From contig JAJEKV010000078.1 in the NCBI GenBank assembly GCA_021234155.1, positions 1,734,001-1,798,000 on the forward strand: 64,000 bases of DNA, in the 5' to 3' direction. Every line of letters begins with the position of its first letter. Position 1 is the stretch's first letter. The notes beneath the pieces are model-generated. The model was not told where the DNA came from and made no database searches. It was given only the letters and a program-made list of their open reading frames with translations. This stretch comes from Isoetes taiwanensis (lineage: Eukaryota > Streptophyta > Lycopodiopsida > Isoetales > Isoetaceae). The position numbers and the translations under genes were made by a program. This document shows positions 22,777 through 34,164 of the stretch, piece after piece.

Positions 22777-24480
22777 ATGGCAGCAACATTCAATTTCATT
22801 GGAAACAAATGTCTCATTATGAGCTTGGCATGCCTTGTTTTGTTAGTTTTTCGCTCACATGCTATTTCTGTTCCTCTTCATTGTCAGCAGACATCATATC
22901 CTGATGTATGCGCCGCCTCTCTTGCCTCATTGCCATCCGCATCGCCGAAGAATGTAGTTAAGAATTCCCTCTCATCTGCCCTCAATGGTGTTCTATCTAC
23001 ACTTCAACTTGTCCAAAGCTCCTCCAAGTTGCCACATAGTGTGAATACCTCGGCCGCTCTGCGCGATTGCTTAGAGACACTTGATTTAGCAGTTGATCAA
23101 GCCAATGTTGCATTCTCGCAGTTTTTCAGCTCCGACCTTTCAAATGCAAGTGTTGAATTTTTCAATGAACTTCTCACCCAACTTAGTGCAGCACTTACAA
23201 ATCAATATACATGTCTAGATGGTCTTGGCAAAGTGAATAGTCTAGTGGCCAATCAGCTCGCATCGCCATGCAACCATAATAATTTTTTGCTCAGCAATGG
23301 CCTAGCCTTGACTAAATGGTGGAAGTCCCTAGTTCATGGTCCTAAGGGAAGGCGCTTGATGTCTGCTGATGCAGACGACAGTGATGAATTACACAATGTT
23401 GATGCTGATGGATTTCCCAGTTGGCTTCCACAAAGTCATAGAAGACTGTTGCAGAGTTCTAAGCTCACTGCTAATGTTGTGGTTGCAAAAGATGGAAGTG
23501 GAAAGTACAAAACAATACAAGAAGCAGTGAACAATGCTCCACAAAATAGCAAAACTTTATATGTGATCTATATCAAAGCAGGAGTCTATTATGAGCAAGT
23601 GAATGTGCAAAAGAAGCTGACCAATTTAGTGTTTGTTGGAGATGGAATAGGCAAAACCATCATTACAGGAAGCAGAAATGTGCAGCAAAGTGGGGTGACA
23701 ACATTCAACTCAGCCACAGTGAGTAAGTAGTTCACAACTTAAGGTGTTTTCAAGTTTCAATTCAAGATCTCTTCTAACAGATGAATGACTTCTTTTGCTT
23801 GTGCAGTAATATCAGCTGGAAATTTTCTAGGAGCATACCTTACAATCAGAAACACCGCCGGACCATCCGCGCATCAGGCAGTGGCACTAAGAGTAAGTGC
23901 AGACAAGGTGACATTCTACAAGAGTTCCCTTGAAGCATACCAAGACACACTTTACACACATTCTCTGAGACAATTCTACAGAGAATGCACAATTCAGGGT
24001 TCAGTTGATTTCATATTTGGAAATAGTGCCGTGGTGCTACAGAGCTGCACCATAATGGCAAGGGTAGGAACCACAGGCCAGTATGTGACTTTTACAGCAC
24101 AAGCCAGAACAGATAAAAACCAAAACACAGGCATATCATTCCACAATAGTTACATTACAGGTACCTCTGATCTCAAGGCTAGCGCTAGCCAGCATACATG
24201 CTATCTTGGAAGGCCATGGCAGCAGTATTCCAGAGTTGTGTACATGAAATGCTATTTGGATTCCATAATCAACCCTGCTGGCTGGATTTCTTGGAATGGT
24301 GACCCTAAAAACCCCTTTTATGCTGAATATGCTAACTACGGTCCTGGTTCTTCTAGAAACAAACGTGTCTCTTGGTCCACTGCCATCACCCAAAGCCAAG
24401 CTAATGCTTTCACTGTTGGCTCTTTCATCCAAGGAAGTTCGTGGATTCCTTCCCAAGTTCCGTACCAAAGCGGACTCTAA
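22777..24480 (+). CDS. Pectin methylesterase with PMEI pro-region (two exons)
   Basis: Exons 22,777-23,722 and 23,807-24,480, joined across an 84-bp intron (GTAAGT...TGCAG), give 539 residues. The enzyme removes methyl esters from homogalacturonan in the cell wall. Order: hydrophobic signal (about 10-30, CLIMSLACLVLLVF); PMEI pro-domain with paired Cys (HCQQTSYPDVC, ALRDCLETLD, YTCLDGL); processing motifs GRRLM and HRRLL; catalytic domain from about residue 233. Active-site segments present: QAVALR, YQDTLYTHSLRQFY, GSVDFIFGN (catalytic Asp), LGRPWQQYSR (substrate Arg and Trp) and the end SWIPSQVPYQSGL. All key residues are intact, with no frameshift or stop, so it is probably functional. The start is the first ATG before the signal peptide. 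No partner genes nearby. Confidence 0.95.
23723..23806 (+). other. Intron of the pectin methylesterase gene
   Basis: 84 bp, GTAAGT donor and pyrimidine-rich TTTTGCTTGTGCAG acceptor. It restores the frame as SATV-IISAGNFLGAYLTIRN, the segment where many plant PME genes are interrupted. Without splicing the first frame runs into a stop within the intron. Confidence 0.9.
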
Positions 24481-24507
24481 GAAATTTGTTAATAGATTAT
24501 TCGTATC

Positions 24508-24513
24508 AATAAA
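24508..24513 (+). terminator. Polyadenylation signal
   Basis: AATAAA 28 bp after the stop codon of the pectin methylesterase gene. Confidence 0.5.
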
Positions 24514-24599
24514 TCAGGTTTATCTTCTATATATGCACTTCTCAAATGGAAAAAACATATTTAAGACATGAGTTCATGAATTTCAAAAATACTAGGGGT

Positions 24600-24655
24600 G
24601 ACCAACTCGTTACATGAACAAGCAAGACCAACTCGTTACATGAACAAGCAAAAGA
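24600..24655. repeat. 26-bp tandem duplication
   Basis: Phrase GACCAACTCGTTACATGAAC plus AAGCAA, twice in a row. Confidence 0.8.
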
Positions 24656-24744
24656 AGTATACATAAGATTTGGGGGAGTTTTAACATGTTCTTGATTTCC
24701 TCCCAAGCTAGCGGCAACTGGGAATGAGATGCTACTATTGCTCT

Positions 24745-24858
24745 GTAGGTCCTGGCAACATACATATGCATTAAAACCACCCATTGTTGGATCTCCATTA
24801 AATATCCTATGGGACGCTGCCAAGTGGTATGATGTTAAAGACTATTAACTAACTAATT
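24745..24858 (+). mobile_element. SINE 3' fragment
   Basis: GACGCTGCCAAGTGGTATGATGTTAAAGACTATTAAC and the following TAAC repeats match the 3' part of the SINE at 13,158-13,377 (ATGCTGCCTAGTGGTGTGACGTTAAAATACTATC). No promoter boxes remain. Confidence 0.55.
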
Positions 24859-27540
24859 TCGAGGGAGTAGGTATAAGAAGAGAATCCTTTGTAAAAAGTG
24901 GGGCAGCTTAAAGATGATGGAAATCCACTTATCTTTTCTTTTAAAATGGGATTGCGTTGGTTTCTGTGCCGGGAACGCTACAAGTAACGCCGCATGCGGC
25001 GTTCCCTTTCCCTTGCGGGACTTTTTTTCCCTTCTGCATTTGCGTTTGATCGTCCTCTCCTCTTACGTATTCAATTTCGAGCGGGAAGGGAGAGACACAG
25101 GGCAGCAATGATCCTGACCCCAACTCCCATGATAGGATATGGTGGGGGAGGCTAGGCTATGGAGCCTGATGATGGTGGTGGCTTCGGCTTGAAGAGTATT
25201 CGACTACGGAAAAATGTCAGGTATTATATCTTTTTTTATTTTGGTTCATGGTTAGGAAAGGCATCCACTCTGTAGAGGTTTTGCAGGCTCTGCCTATGTC
25301 TTAAGATCTTGCACATTGGCTGAGGCAGCCATCATTTCTCGCAGGAGGTGAAAGATTGGGGCAAATCTTGGGAGAAAATCAGCCTTTTTTCTATAAAGGA
25401 ATTGCTAGAGCACACACCTAAACCCCATGCATTTTGCAAGGTACAGAAGCTTCAGGAGTTTATTTGCTTATCTGATTTTGCATTTCAAAGAAGCTTCAAG
25501 ATGATTTTGCTTGAATCAAGGCTCCATGAATCAGGTCATCGTTTGGGAGAGAGCAGCCGTTGGAACCCATCAATCTGATAAATGTGGGCGAGTTAGTCTG
25601 CTCTGGCTCTTGGCATACCAACTATGGCCTTTGGACTGGAGTCGTATGAATAGGTATCAATGAGTAAGTAACGTTGTAGTAGAAGGGAGCTGTCACTATT
25701 TTCCTACATCTGGTTTCACACATTTGTATGGCTCACTTGCAGTAAACACTGATTGCTTGGTGGTGCATGGAGCACGGATGGTAATAGCTCTTTCTTTTTA
25801 TGTTTTGTTGTTATTTTGCACCCCTTCTGACAAGAATATGCTTTTTTGATTGTTTATTGCCTTCCAAATAAATGCATTCAAGATAGAGGCTTATCCCAAG
25901 GGTATGGTATTGTGTCAATATGCTTAGGAAGCTTAGCAAGTTTATTAATTCAATGCAAACTATGCTATGCAACATCCACACATCTGCAACATCCACAAGT
26001 TTTCTTCGCAAGGTTTTGAAACTTTGTAAGGTTTACTTGAAGATGAATGTGCAGGGGTCACAGCCTGACCCTAAATACAAGACCCTGTTGTTATTTTCAT
26101 TCTTTTGTGGGCATTTTCTGAGATGTGCAAGACCCTGTTGCTATATTTTATTCTTTTCCGTGTTGTGCAGTGCGGGGTGAGGGCCCCCAAATTCTCTGGC
26201 GCTTCAATTACTGGAAATAACTGAATCTGTATCAGACGTCTATTGATCTGAATGTTTCTCCTTTTTTGTTTGCTAGATTTTTCTTATCTGCCACTTCCCT
26301 TTTGCACCTCATAATCATAGTGGCCTTCATTCTCTATAGGTGTCTGCGGTAGGTATTCTGAGACCTCCTATTTGTTCTACAATTTCATTAGCATCAGATT
26401 GCAGTGTTCCTGAGTTAGTAAAATAAATAAAGGCTACTTGATAAAGACTGTTGAAATCTGCTACTTAGAATATGGAACTAGAGCTAATTGAGTTTAAGAT
26501 GTCTGATTCATGTTTTTATGTTGCAACTATTTGAAGGTGATCATAATGTGTGAGACTGGAGCTCCCTCCATTCTCAAGGCACTCTACCTCCGTTCTTGAT
26601 ATGAAGGCCTCCATTGATGGTATGTTCTCTTAGTAAGGTAGTGGATTTGCCATTATATATTGCTATACTATTCCCATTTCACGTCTTTGTTTGCAGCACG
26701 GTTTGTCAGGCCCGTAGATCCTGTGCTTTCAATTCAGACGGTTTTTCTCTCCATTGCATAAGGCTAGGACATGGCCATTGAAGAAAATGGTCCCTTTCTT
26801 TAATCGTGGGTCTGCGTGCATTTACACCAGCAGCTCGCAGTAAGGTATCCCTCTTAGCAGCACTTATATTAACATTGTTACCTTTTATAAAAAGAGCTTA
26901 TGATGCATTCTCTAAAGATCTAGGCAGTCTATGATTGCAAAAGCATTTCATGCACCTATGGGAGCTTGAAATATAATAGAGTGTTTAGTGTCCAAGTAGG
27001 CAGAATGACTCTAATAAATTGCTCTGATAAGCGTGTAAAATGCTTGCAAGGTAGATCACGAAAGGGAGCAAATTTTCTTATACTTCCCATTCCTGCCATG
27101 CACGAAAGGGAGCAAAGTGCTAAGACTGGCAATCAAACATTTCTTACTAGGTCAAGATAAAAGTAGCCAATAGCTTCTCCGCTTGCCCTACCCTTGACAG
27201 AGAATGGACGCATTTCTGGAAGTCCTCTCATGGAATCAATCTGAAATTCAAGCCTACAGTAAGGAAAGGTCATCCAGTGAAACTGCAATATGCAGGAATA
27301 AATGTTATATAAACTTCTCCATGGGAATCTCAAACTTAAAGGATAATTCAACATAGGCAGCTTAGAGAAACTATGTGTTCGCACAACCCAAAAGGAAGCT
27401 CTTATTGATTGGAACAAATGTAAGCTTGATGTGTTTCTACCTTTTTGATGATTCTAATGCGTTTGGAGCTATTAGCGCATTTGTGAGTTCTTTTATTGTT
27501 GCACAGAAGTGTCTCAACTGCATATCTTACAACACTAGAT
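24859..27540. other. Non-coding interval
   Basis: About 2.7 kb with no recognisable gene. Small repeats: CAAGACCCTGTTG at 26,078 and 26,128; CACGAAAGGGAGCAAA at 27,057 and 27,103. A 76-codon frame at 25,348-25,578 (+) is unassigned. Confidence 0.45.
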
Positions 27541-28064
27541 CCGATGTCTTGGTGAGGAGTTAGAAGTCGATCCAGACCCAGCAGTTTATCGCCTTGCCTA
27601 AACCAATTACGGGGAATTCAGTAGATCCGCGAAGTTTCATGCACACAGTCTTTGATTCTTTTGTTTGAAACCGAATTCTATGTCAAGAGCCCAAATCCTT
27701 TTGCCTCTTAGCTTATTTGAGCTTGTAATTGCTATAAATAGGATAATCATAGCTGAAGAGGAAGTATTTTGTGATTGAATCCTTGAATCTTAAATCTTTC
27801 TGGAAATTGCCATAATCTTGTTGTGGAAACAATGTACTCTTGTGATGAGCCAATATAAGTTCTTAAGAACTACTTCTTTATCCTTATTTACATTTGTTAA
27901 TCTTGATTTTAAGCCTTGATTAACCTTAATGTGCCAACCATCTCGTCTTTGTGATGGATTGTTTTAAGCTAAGCGGGAGATCATAAATTCATACTTTGTT
28001 TAAGGCTTGTTGCTAAAAGCGCTTTGAGTAGTAAAGACTCCATAAATCATTCATTCGTATCAAG

Positions 28065-28076
28065 TGGTATCAGAGC
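28065..28076 (+). other. Primer-binding site (tRNA-iMet type), copy 1
   Basis: TGGTATCAGAGC, 2 nt after the 5' LTR end. This is the standard plant retroelement primer site. Confidence 0.9.
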
Positions 28077-29077
28077 GGAAGCTGCGATTCTTATGGAATC
28101 TATGGGCTGTGGGAACATCACCAAGCTTTTGAAATTCTACCTTCTGATTTGCATCAAGGAAGACGAAACTAATGCTGACATCCTACTCTAAGGCTGCAAA
28201 ATATCCAAAATCTTGCAAGCTTGTCTTTGCAAAGTACCGTTGGGTTTAACTTTGTCAAAGAAGTATTGAGGCGAAGTATAAGTTATTGGTGGACTGGCAA
28301 ATCTTTGAAGCATGGCGTCCAAAGTGGAGACTTGGAGTCCTGGAGTCCCCAATAAACCTGCGTGACTTTAGACTTGGTGCGGGAGGAAGAATTATATTCC
28401 AGTATATGGATATTGAAAGTAAGGAGGATTTGGCGACTATTGGTGCAAGCGAGGCTGGAGCATTAGTAGCAGAGAAAAAACAGAAAAAAAAAACTCGGTA
28501 CTTTCGTGGAGAATGCTCGAAGCATATGGGATCGACTTGTTGAGAATGATTGGAGAAATTCCTATGATCCTTTGGGGATTATAGAATAAGTAAAGGCGAC
28601 TGCTGGGTTGTCGTGAAAAAGCTTGTCTTGGAGACAAGTAACATCTGTTGTACAACATTGAGCTCTGCTTTAATTATAATAGCCGAACTACCCGCCATAA
28701 CCTCTTGCCATCTCTAGAAGTCTGATTTGATCATCTGATCCTATGTAACCTCCAATCTTTAAATCTGAGTATGGAGAACCGCAAAAGCATCTTGTTTGGG
28801 ATTGTGGAGTCAGATCGTGGTGATCTGGCCGTGGTATAAATATTTGACTTTGGAAGTCATTCATATTAACGGTTGACCGTATTTATAGGTTTGCTTAGTG
28901 ATAAGCATTGGGAAGGGACTTTACATACAAGCTGCCAAGGATGTGGGCCTTAAGATTTGGATCTTGGAATCTCAAATTGTTTCTTATGGGACAAACTTAT
29001 GGGTAAAGTTCATAAGTTGATTTTCTTTATGCCGAATACAGAGTTTATTTCTTGTGTGCACTCATGGTAGATTGGTA

Positions 29078-29225
29078 ATTACGATTACAACGTAATAGGC
29101 CTGAGCATGGTGTAATTGTGAATGCCTCTTGGTAGATCAATAATTGTGTCTGCAGCACAATAGGCTTGAACAAGAGTGCATTAGATGTATATTTTGAAGA
29201 GCAGTAATTGTGGTTGCAACACAAT
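29078..29225 (+). ncRNA. Stem-loop set I in retroelement interior (3 hairpins)
   Basis: Hairpins at 29,078-29,096, 29,143-29,161 and 29,207-29,225. Each has a 6-bp stem and 7-nt loop followed by AGGCYTGA. Stems are ATTACG/CGTAAT, ATTGTG/CACAAT and ATTGTG/CACAAT, so paired changes keep base-pairing. Loops: ATTACAA, TCTGCAG, GTTGCAA. Spacing is about 64 bp. Probably RNA structure of the retroelement transcript (packaging, dimerisation or similar); function unknown. Confidence 0.55.
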
Positions 29226-29247
29226 AGGCCTGACAAAAGTTGCATCT

Positions 29248-29400
29248 GTATCGCGGAGATACATTGTATCGCGGAGATACAATCAAGTAGTACCGGGGAG
29301 GTACGAAAGATAATAACTTATCGTGGAGATACAATTGTTTTTGCGGGGATTAAAAGAATAGAGACGCGGAGGTTCCAAGATATAAGGTACTGTGGAAGTA
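29248..29400 (+). ncRNA. Stem-loop set II in retroelement interior (5 hairpins)
   Basis: GTATC-GCGGA-GATAC at 29,248-29,262 and again at 29,266-29,280; GTACC-GGGGA-GGTAC at 29,290-29,304; TATC-GTGGA-GATA at about 29,319-29,331; TACT-GTGGA-AGTA at 29,388-29,400. The loop is always GNGGA while the stems change on both sides in concert. The locus-2 copy has one fewer of the first type. Confidence 0.6.
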
Positions 29401-29647
29401 TAATAACATATATAACCATTTTCCAAGTTCACAGGGTTGAGAAACTTCCTGGTTCATGTTTATCGTGGAGTACCCAATTTGAGAAGGGATGGACCGAATT
29501 GGAGCATACTTGGACGATCGCGGACGATCTGTTTAAGAAGGGATGGATTGACATGGAGCAGGCATGGGGGAGCGGTCCACAATAAAAGGCTAAGGCAATG
29601 GGTAGATAATATTTCCATGGTTTCCAAGAAAGTTTAGACAAGGGGCA

Positions 29648-30415
29648 TGTTATTCCAAAAAGACCTTTAAGTTAAAATGGAAAATATTTGTCTTCAGCAA
29701 AAATGGAGCCATCGAACTATTTCTGCATATCTATTCTTTGCATGAAGGGGTCGGATCGAGAATGTAACGGAGGCCTTTTTATTAGAGAAAAAGAGGCCAT
29801 CAGATTATATAAAGAGGTGGTCGGCAGGCTGGGAATATCTGATGTCTTCAGCGTAAGTTAGAAGTCAGATCCGGCCCAACAGATTATCGCCCTCCTGCCT
29901 AAACCAATTCCGGGAAATTCGGCTGATCACAGAAGTTTCATGCATCTGGCTGCTGCTGATTCTTTTATTTGAAGCCAAATTCTATGTCAAGAACCCAAAT
30001 CCGTTTGCCTCAGAACTTATTTGAGCCTGTAATTGCTATAGATAGGGTAATCATAGCTGAAGGGGAAGTAAGCTGTGATTGAATCTTTGAATCCTAAATC
30101 TTTCTGGAAATTGCCTTAAGCTGTGGACCCGGTTGGGCGGAGAAACGACTGCTCCATAATCTTGTTGTGGAAACAATGTACTCTTGTGATGAGCCAATAT
30201 AAGATCTTAAAAACTACTACTTTGTTTCGATCCTTATTTCTGTTGTTAAAACTTCAGAGATTTAAGCCTTGATTAACCTTACTGTGCCAACCATCTCGTC
30301 TTTGTGATGGATTGTTTTAAGCTAAGCGGGAGATCATAAATTGATACTTTGTTTAAGGCTTGTTACTAGAAGGGCTTTGAGTAGTAAAGACCCCATAAAT
30401 CATTGATTCGTATCA
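29648..30415 (+). repeat. 3' LTR, copy 1
   Basis: 768 bp, from TGTTATTCC to GATTCGTATCA, preceded by a polypurine tract. It differs from the 5' LTR remnant at many sites but is nearly identical to the 3' LTR at 48,800-49,567. Confidence 0.85.
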
Positions 30416-30446
30416 GATCTGCTATATGTTCTCCTACATATAGCAG

Positions 30447-30937
30447 ACTATATTTGTGGTGGTGAAGGTACATGGTTTGTGGACTGAATCCTTGGAGTTT
30501 CTTAAAAAACAGGTAAGTTTAAATAGCAGATGCATTATTAATTAAAACTAGGCTGAAGTTTCAAGTAATATACTGTACATTTTTATTTGCATGTCTGATT
30601 AAAATGCCCACTTCTCACCCAAACTTTCACTGTGCAGAAGGGGGGAAAACGACTGAGAACATATACTAAAAGGGCAAATCATATGTACACAGTACCAAGC
30701 TATGCCATGTAGAATTGGATTAGTCTTCCGTCCTTCTCATTAACTTTGCTCAAGTTTCTACACAAATGATCTTGAACAACCTTTGTGTTATGTGTTTATG
30801 TAGGACAAATCATATCAATATGGTGACCGGTTACTATTTGGATCTGAAACAAATGGCCTTCTAGCTGAGGCAATTGAAGAGTACTGTAATGGAAAATATG
30901 CCTGGGGATTGTGTGGATACCATTGAATGACACTTAT
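30447..30937 (+). pseudogene. TrmL/SpoU-type tRNA 2'-O-methyltransferase fragment, copy 1
   Basis: Three exons with proper splice sites. Exon to 30,512 (VVVKVHGLWTESLEFLKKQ, donor GTAAGT); exon 30,638-30,691 (KGGKRLRTYTKRANHMYT); exon 30,804-30,937 (DKSYQYGDRLLFGSETNG then LLAEAIEEYCNGKYA). FGSETxGL is the SAM-binding/knot motif of SPOUT methyltransferases of the tRNA (cytidine34-2'-O) class. After a one-base frameshift GIVWIPLNDTYV gives the next family motif (IRIPM..TYVRCLN). The N-terminal part is cut off by the LTR at 30,415, and the C-terminal LNLSVSV motif is missing. Partial copy, not functional. Confidence 0.72.
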
Positions 30938-31436
30938 GTATGTTCCTTAAACCTCGTTATCTTGACCATTTTCAATTTATTTTTATGACCTTTCAATTTT
31001 TTTTATTTGTTTTGATTTTAAATAATAAAGGGATTTTGATTTTTTTGTTTTTACGACCAGCGATACTGTATCTTGGTTCCAAATCATAAGAGGTAAATGT
31101 ATTTCGGAGTATACTTTGTATTTCAGAATACATTTTTTTTTCCAGAAAGATAGAGACATGTTTTTTTTTTGCTCCAGCGATCTTTCTCTATGGACCTCGC
31201 GCCACCATTTTAGTATCAGATTGAATAAGGCTATGGCATTGGCTAAAGGTTAAGCCAAGGCGCTGGTTAAGCATCTTTCAAAATTAATTTTTTCGTTAGG
31301 GTTAGCCGTAGCTTGTAGGTCGGATGCCAGAATCGTAGCTTTCAGGAGTCGCCGCCATTTGATGTGTAAATGCTTCATGCAGAAGTTAATCAAGGAGCAA
31401 GGAATGATGGCTAACTGAGGAGAAAGGATTTATGGA

Positions 31437-31834
31437 GACTGAAACTGATTATTATGATTATTATTTGTGATCTAGAGATCAAATAAATTTCAAAGTTTGT
31501 TAGCATTCTAAGCTTCAAAGTACGGCAATTGTTTCAAAGAGGTCTACGGGTTACTCTGTCTACTGTGCCATTGCTCTGACTGAGATAATATACCAAAGGA
31601 ATTTTTGTAGCAAACGAACTTTTGTAGCAACAAACTGCATAATTACCTCCAACTTTTAGGAATTGAATCTCCTCTTACAGACCTAGATCAAGATCATATC
31701 CATTGAAAGGTTTATTCACTCTTTCTCTTATTCATTCCCACAATTTCAGCGTAAGGTATAGGTTCATATAAATTTGATGTTCCATATATCCATTCTTTTC
31801 ATGTTCTTCCATCTGTAACATTCCACTATTCGTG
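31437..31834. repeat. Direct repeat D1
   Basis: About 397 bp nearly identical to D2 at 35,822-36,212. D1 follows block P directly and precedes the inverted block R'. No gene recognised. Confidence 0.88.
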
Positions 31835-32875
31835 TTCGCCTCAATAGTTAAATCCAACGGTACTTGCAGTACAAGCTTGCAAGATTTTGGATATTTCACA
31901 GCCTTAGAGTAGGATATCAGCATTAGTTTTGTCTTCCTTGATTCAAATCAGAAGGTAGAATTTCAAAAGCTTGGTGATGTTCCCACAGCCCATAGATTCC
32001 ATAAGAATCGCAACTTCCACATGATTTATGGGGTCTTTACTACTCAAAGCCCTTTCAGCAACAAGCCTTAAACAAAGTATGAATTTATGATCTCCCGCTT
32101 AGCTTAAAACAATCCATCACAAAGACGAGATGGTTGGCACAGTAAGGTTAATCACGGCTTAAATCTCTGAAGTTTTAACAACAAAAATAAGGATTGAAAT
32201 AATGAAGTATTTCTTAAGATCTTATATTGGCTCATCACAAGAGTACATTGTTTCCACAACAAGATTATGGAGCAGCCGTTTCTCCGCCCAACCATGTCCA
32301 CGGCTTAAGGTAATTTCCAGAAAGATTTAGGATTCAAGTGTTCAATCTCAGCTTACTTTCCCTTCAGCTATGATTACCCTATTTATAGCAATTACATGCT
32401 CAAATAAGCTCCGAGGCAAACGGATTTGGGTTCTTGACATAGAATTCGACTTCAAACAAAAGAATCAGCAGCCAGATGCATGAAACTGCTATGATCGGAT
32501 GAATTCCCTGGAGTTGGTTTAGGCAAGAGGGCGATAATCTGTTGGGCCAGATCTGACTTCTAACTCCCGCAGAAGACATCGGATATTCCCAGACTGCCGA
32601 CCACCTCTTTATATAATCTAATGGCCCATTTTTCTCTAATAAAAAGACCTTCGCTACATTCTCGACCCGACCCCTTCATGCAAAGAATAGATATGTAGAA
32701 ATAATTCAATGTCTCCATTTTTACTGAAGATAGATATTTTCCATTTTAACTTTAAGGTCTTTTTGGAATAATATGCCCCTTGTCTAAACTTTCTTGGAAA
32801 CCATGGAAATATTGTCTACCCATTGCCTTAGCCTTTTATTGTGGACCACTCCCCCGTGCCTGCTCCATATCAAGA
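31835..32875 (-). mobile_element. LTR retroelement piece in reverse, primer site deleted
   Basis: Minus-strand order: interior tail (32,875-32,774), polypurine tract, LTR (32,773 to about 32,021), interior head (to 31,835). The LTR start is TAT rather than TGT. At about 32,017-32,021 the last bases of the LTR and the whole primer-binding site are missing: the sequence jumps from CATAAATCAT to GGAAGTTGCGATTC. Compare 47,216-47,260. Confidence 0.8.
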
Positions 32876-33966
32876 TCCACATGCAGAGTGAGTGTTTATC
32901 ACATAAAAGAACTTCAAAGCGAATTTTTATGTATCTTAAAAGGCATGTTCAAAGAGAATGGAAAGATTATGATACGGCCAGTAGTCGAGTCCAGCACGCT
33001 TCAATTTTGCATTATAAAATGCTAAAACCAAGAGGCTGAAATAACATCAGAAACTATATTTTGACAAGTAAGCTCCGTCAAAGAACAATTTACTTGCAAT
33101 ATGTAGCAAAATTTCAATTTTGCATTAAAACAATTCAATGGGTTATTAAAAAAAAAACATGCTTTAAAAATAAATAATCCAAGCTCACCGGGTTAGATTG
33201 GTTAAAGTAGTCTTATTAGGACAATTTTGGTAACATCCTCAGTAATTCTACTATATTTTGACCATCAAAACCTTAGTAACTAAGTATTCGACATCTTAAA
33301 ATCATAGCCCCCAATCATAATTGAGCATAAAGAACAATTTAGGAAATTCAACAAGATGTAATCCAAAACTAAAGTTGCCGCACAAGATCTTGCAATAGCT
33401 TTTGTATTGCCCGACAATCGAGGTAAAAATACTTATGTGCTTAAAAAGATCTAGAAATAATCTAAAACGGATACATTTAGCATCTACAGTGCATTTCCTA
33501 GTCATAGCATTGTACACGTTGTAAGACAAGCACTACTTGTAGATGTCACTGTTCTGGTGATTAGTGAGCAGCTTTTCCAGTGCTGGAAATCCAGTTTTTG
33601 CTGAAGTGCTTGGAGGCTACAACCAAACTCAGATGTGAGATGTATTTCAAATGTTTCCACTAAATAGTTTAACAATGAAGGTAACCTCTAACATTCATTC
33701 TAAACAACAAAGGCCGCATTCCGAACCGGCCATAGCAAAAGGTAGCCAATTGCTTTGCAGGGTGGTCTTTGAACCAGGGTTCTGCAACAAACTTTTGAGG
33801 TTATATGCGAAGTTCTCTACATCTCATTCTACTTCGATTCTATGGGCTAATAAAATCCTTAGAGCTCTAAGGTTGGGAATGTGGAAGCATTGCAAAACAA
33901 AGAAATAAGTCTTACGTGTGTACTAAATGCAAACGATGAAATACCTTTGGTTATTGCTTAAAAACC

Positions 33967-34164
33967 CTAAGTGAGGCCATTTGATGTGGCACAGAGAAAG
34001 AAGATCTTGGCTATGGCCATGGCGGAGACTCTTCTGCATTCTGTGTCCTTCATGGCTTCAACGACAATAATTCCAGGATTGTGTCCTCCATAGTTCAAAA
34101 TAGACACAAACTTCATGGCTTCAATGATAATAATTCCAGAATTGTGTCCCTTGTAGCCATGCAC
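33967..34164 (-). other. Unassigned repeated-peptide frame, copy 1
   Basis: The 65-codon frame contains two similar segments, GHNSGIIIIEAMK and GHNPGIIVVEAMK, i.e. a diverged internal duplication of about 60 bp. The same frame is at 45,338-45,565 on the other strand in locus 2. No family recognised; it may be exon debris. Confidence 0.35.

Larger units (their letters stand above)
27541..30415 (+). mobile_element. Non-autonomous LTR retroelement, copy 1 (5' LTR truncated)
   Basis: 5' LTR remnant 27,541-28,062 (ends ATTCGTATCA); primer-binding site TGGTATCAGAGC at 28,065-28,076, complementary to the 3' end of initiator tRNA-Met; interior 28,063-29,647; polypurine tract AAGGGGCA just before the 3' LTR 29,648-30,415 (768 bp, TG...CA). 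No gag, integrase or RT motif is visible in the 1.6-kb interior, so it must depend on another element (LARD/TRIM-like). Short frames such as 28,286-28,543 are not recognisable proteins. The interior carries two sets of stem-loops (listed separately). Confidence 0.85.
27541..31436 (+). repeat. Block P (direct copy of 46,709-50,615)
   Basis: About 3.9 kb nearly identical to locus 2 at an offset of about 19.15-19.17 kb. It holds a truncated 5' LTR, a non-coding retroelement interior, the 3' LTR and a fragment of a tRNA methyltransferase gene. The right end is sharp, at ...AAGGATTTATGGAG, where D1 begins; in locus 2 the same end joins A2. Confidence 0.9.

Noticed and set aside
24136-24468. 110-codon minus frame
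   Set aside because: Shadow of the pectin methylesterase second exon.
28286-28543. Gag-like frame in the retroelement interior (also 47,460-47,714)
   Set aside because: No zinc knuckle, coiled coil or Gag motif; conserved between loci only because they are recent copies.
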